DNA of 64,000 nt from Galbibacter sp. BG1 (lineage in GTDB: Bacteria; Bacteroidota; Bacteroidia; Flavobacteriales; Flavobacteriaceae), in NCBI RefSeq assembly GCF_013391805.1, contig NZ_CP058364.1, positions 1 through 64,000 on the forward strand, written 5' to 3'. The notes beneath the pieces are model-generated. The model was not told the origin of the DNA. It searched no databases and saw only the letters and a program-made list of their open reading frames with translations. Made by a program: the position numbers and the translations under genes. Of the stretch, positions 61,926-64,000 are shown one piece after another. Positions within the stretch are counted from its first letter, which is position 1; every line of letters begins with the position of its first letter.

Positions 61926-61969
61926 GTCAAAAAGTCACTATTTTAACGTGAAAAAGCGTCAAAAAGTCA
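61926..61969 (+). promoter_or_regulatory. Paired direct repeats upstream of clpB
   Basis: The 12-mer GTCAAAAAGTCA occurs at 61926-61937 and again at 61958-61969, 32 bp apart (about three helical turns). Each 12-mer is itself two GTCA boxes 8 bp apart. The pair ends 59 bp before the clpB ATG. This is not the CIRCE inverted repeat. It may bind a heat-shock or other stress regulator; the clpC upstream region lacks the motif. Confidence 0.55.
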
Positions 61970-62028
61970 GTTTTTAAGATCGGAATACTAATTGCTTAAC
62001 AAATATCGACAATAAACATTTAAATATA

Positions 62029-64000
62029 ATGAACTTAAATAATTTTACCATAAAATCTCAAGAAGCCATACAACAGGCGCAACAAATTGCCCAAGGATAT
62101 GGACATCAGCAAATAGAAAATGAGCACATTTTTAAAGCATTATTCGATGTGGACGAAAATGTACTCCCCTTTCTTTTGAAAAAACTGAATGTGAATGTAA
62201 CGCTTTTAAAACAAGTGTTGGAAAGCACCCTTAACAGTTTTTCTAAGGTAGAAGGCGGCGAGCTCATGCTTTCTAGGGAGGCTGGAAAGACATTGAACGA
62301 AGCAAGCATCATCGCTAAAAAAATGAATGATGAATTTGTTTCCGTAGAACATTTAATACTTGCCATCTTTAAATCTAAAAGTAAAATTGCTCAAATTTTA
62401 AAAGATCAAGGGGTTACCGAAAAAGGTTTAAATGCGGCAATTGAAGAATTGCGAAAAGGGGATCGGGTTACTTCAGCCAGTGCCGAAGAAACCTATAACT
62501 CTTTAAATAAATATGCCAAAAATCTCAACCAACTAGCCAATGATGGGAAATTAGATCCCGTAATTGGAAGGGATGAAGAAATACGGCGCGTACTCCAAAT
62601 CCTCTCCCGAAGAACAAAAAACAATCCTATGCTCGTTGGGGAGCCTGGAGTTGGTAAAACTGCCATTGCCGAAGGTTTAGCGCATAGAATTGTGCAGGGG
62701 GATGTTCCAGAAAACTTAAAAGAAAAGCAGATTTTCTCTTTAGATATGGGAGCCCTTATAGCCGGTGCAAAGTACAAAGGGGAATTTGAGGAGCGTTTAA
62801 AAGCTGTGATTAAAGAAGTAACCACTTCTGATGGTGACATTGTGTTATTCATTGACGAAATTCATACCCTTGTTGGTGCTGGAGGTGGCCAAGGAGCCAT
62901 GGATGCCGCAAATATTTTAAAGCCTGCCTTGGCAAGAGGTGAGCTAAGGGCTATTGGCGCCACTACTTTAGACGAATACCAAAAATATTTTGAAAAAGAC
63001 AAAGCTTTAGAGCGTAGGTTCCAAAAAGTATTGGTAGACGAACCTGATACCGAAAGTGCAATTTCTATTTTACGTGGAATCAAAGAAAAATATGAGACGC
63101 ACCATAAGGTTCGAATAAAAGATGAAGCTATTATTGCTGCGGTAGAACTATCGCAACGCTATATCACCAATCGTTTTTTACCAGATAAAGCCATCGATTT
63201 AATGGATGAGGCGGCTTCTAAAATCCGTATGGAAATCAACTCCAAACCGGAAGAATTGGATGTATACGATAGAAAAATCATGCAATTGGAGATTGAAATT
63301 GCTGCCATTAAACGGGAAAACGATGAAAGCAAACTTAAATCCTTAAATGCCGATTTGGCAAACCTTAAGGAAGAGCGTAATGAAATATATGCCAAATGGA
63401 AAAGCGAAAAAGATGTGGTAGACGATATTCAAACCACTAAGGAAAATATCGAAAACTACAAATTGGAAGCAGAACGTGCTGAAAGAGATGGTGATTACGG
63501 AAAAGTTGCTGAAATACGCTACGGGAAAATCAAGGAGTCGCAGGAAAAACTGGAGGCTCTTCAGAAAAAGCTTCAAGAGGAACAGGCTTCTGGAAAAAGC
63601 TTGATAAAAGAAGAAGTCACCAACGATGATATTGCTGAAGTGGTTGCCAAGTGGACGGGTATTCCCGTGACTAAAATGCTGCAAAGCGAACGTGAAAAAC
63701 TATTAAACCTCGAAGATGAATTGCACCGTCGTGTGGTTGGGCAAGAAGAGGCCATTGAATCGGTTTCAGATGCCATTCGTAGAAGCAGAGCTGGTTTGCA
63801 AGACGCCAATAGACCCATTGGTTCGTTTCTTTTCTTAGGGACTACAGGGGTTGGTAAAACAGAGCTTGCCAAAGCGTTGGCCGAATATTTGTTCGATGAT
63901 GAGAGAGCAATGACACGTATTGATATGAGCGAATATCAAGAACGCCATTCGGTGAGTAGATTGGTGGGCGCACCTCCGGGGTATGTTGGGTATGATGAAG
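62029..64000 (+). CDS. clpB: Chaperone ClpB (C-terminus outside window)
   Basis: An Hsp100 disaggregase that works with DnaK on heat-damaged proteins. The 657 visible residues start at ATG 62029 ([21 protein letters not shown]). It shows a Clp-N domain (1-150), AAA1 with [13 protein letters not shown] and Walker [18 protein letters not shown], and a long coiled-coil middle domain (~400-530, [19 protein letters not shown]). That domain distinguishes ClpB from ClpC, which has a short UVR segment. AAA2 opens with [12 protein letters not shown]; the window ends in PPGYVGYDE, before Walker B of AAA2. Direct repeats ahead of the gene suggest stress regulation. Confidence 0.96.
   Translation, partial: MNLNNFTIKSQEAIQQAQQIAQGYGHQQIENEHIFKALFDVDENVLPFLLKKLNVNVTLLKQVLESTLNSFSKVEGGELMLSREAGKTLNEASIIAKKMNDEFVSVEHLILAIFKSKSKIAQILKDQGVTEKGLNAAIEELRKGDRVTSASAEETYNSLNKYAKNLNQLANDGKLDPVIGRDEEIRRVLQILSRRTKNNPMLVGEPGVGKTAIAEGLAHRIVQGDVPENLKEKQIFSLDMGALIAGAKYKGEFEERLKAVIKEVTTSDGDIVLFIDEIHTLVGAGGGQGAMDAANILKPALARGELRAIGATTLDEYQKYFEKDKALERRFQKVLVDEPDTESAISILRGIKEKYETHHKVRIKDEAIIAAVELSQRYITNRFLPDKAIDLMDEAASKIRMEINSKPEELDVYDRKIMQLEIEIAAIKRENDESKLKSLNADLANLKEERNEIYAKWKSEKDVVDDIQTTKENIENYKLEAERAERDGDYGKVAEIRYGKIKESQEKLEALQKKLQEEQASGKSLIKEEVTNDDIAEVVAKWTGIPVTKMLQSEREKLLNLEDELHRRVVGQEEAIESVSDAIRRSRAGLQDANRPIGSFLFLGTTGVGKTELAKALAEYLFDDERAMTRIDMSEYQERHSVSRLVGAPPGYVGYDE

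Overview
The window looks like a chromosomal segment of a member of the Bacteroidota, most likely a (marine) Flavobacteriaceae. The evidence is AT-rich DNA, type IX secretion (T9SS) and gliding hallmarks (a type B C-terminal sorting domain, SprB repeats, a PorP/SprF protein), a fused threonine pathway enzyme, a two-domain RimK, a YtxJ protein, and TAnnTTTG-type promoter elements. Genus is not resolved. No IS element, prophage, CRISPR array, rRNA or convincing tRNA was seen.

Layout. 1-6 kb: a TPR-like secreted protein (cut by the left edge) downstream of gyrA, divergent from clpC. 6-11.3 kb: a RimB-RimK fusion preceded by an unexplained structured leader, a small STAS/SEC14-like protein, and histidine ammonia-lyase with the NAD(P)HX repair enzyme on the other strand. 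11.4-16.5 kb: the threonine operon thrA-thrB-thrC, preceded by a 35-codon leader peptide rich in Ile and Thr codons and by a terminator-like hairpin, i.e. a probable transcription attenuator. 16.55-17.0 kb: two copies of a 204-bp intergenic repeat.

17-40.9 kb: a three-gene surface-protein operon on the minus strand: a 6994-residue protein, its SprF-like partner, and a PorE-like OmpA/beta-propeller protein. The giant protein runs DUF4347, thrombospondin-3-like Ca-binding repeats, SprB repeats, 32 copies of a DUF11/DUF7507-type Ig-like module, then the T9SS type B sorting domain. The module array has higher-order structure: a six-module unit of about 2.4 kb occurs three times in the same internal order, and a separate set of nearly identical 378-bp copies lies nearer the C-terminus.

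41-50.4 kb: MscS channel, GMP reductase, a serine-hydrolase lipoprotein gene broken by a single-base frameshift, holA, a small HsdR-N-like nuclease-fold protein, a GT2 glycosyltransferase, an OmpA lipoprotein, an MltF-like lytic transglycosylase and a DUF3124 lipoprotein. 50.4-57.2 kb: a seven-gene efflux operon (TetR, TolC-like, membrane fusion lipoprotein, two ABC ATPases, two ABC-2 permeases), a split version of the YbhFSR type, with a perfect palindrome just ahead of the tolC-like gene. 57.4-64 kb: a hypothetical secreted protein, glyA, fumarylacetoacetase, a GNAT acetyltransferase, YtxJ, and clpB (cut by the right edge) preceded by paired direct repeats.

The most interesting items are the thr leader/attenuator, the higher-order repeat architecture of the giant adhesin-like protein, the structured RNA candidate in front of rimK, and the repeat pair in front of clpB.
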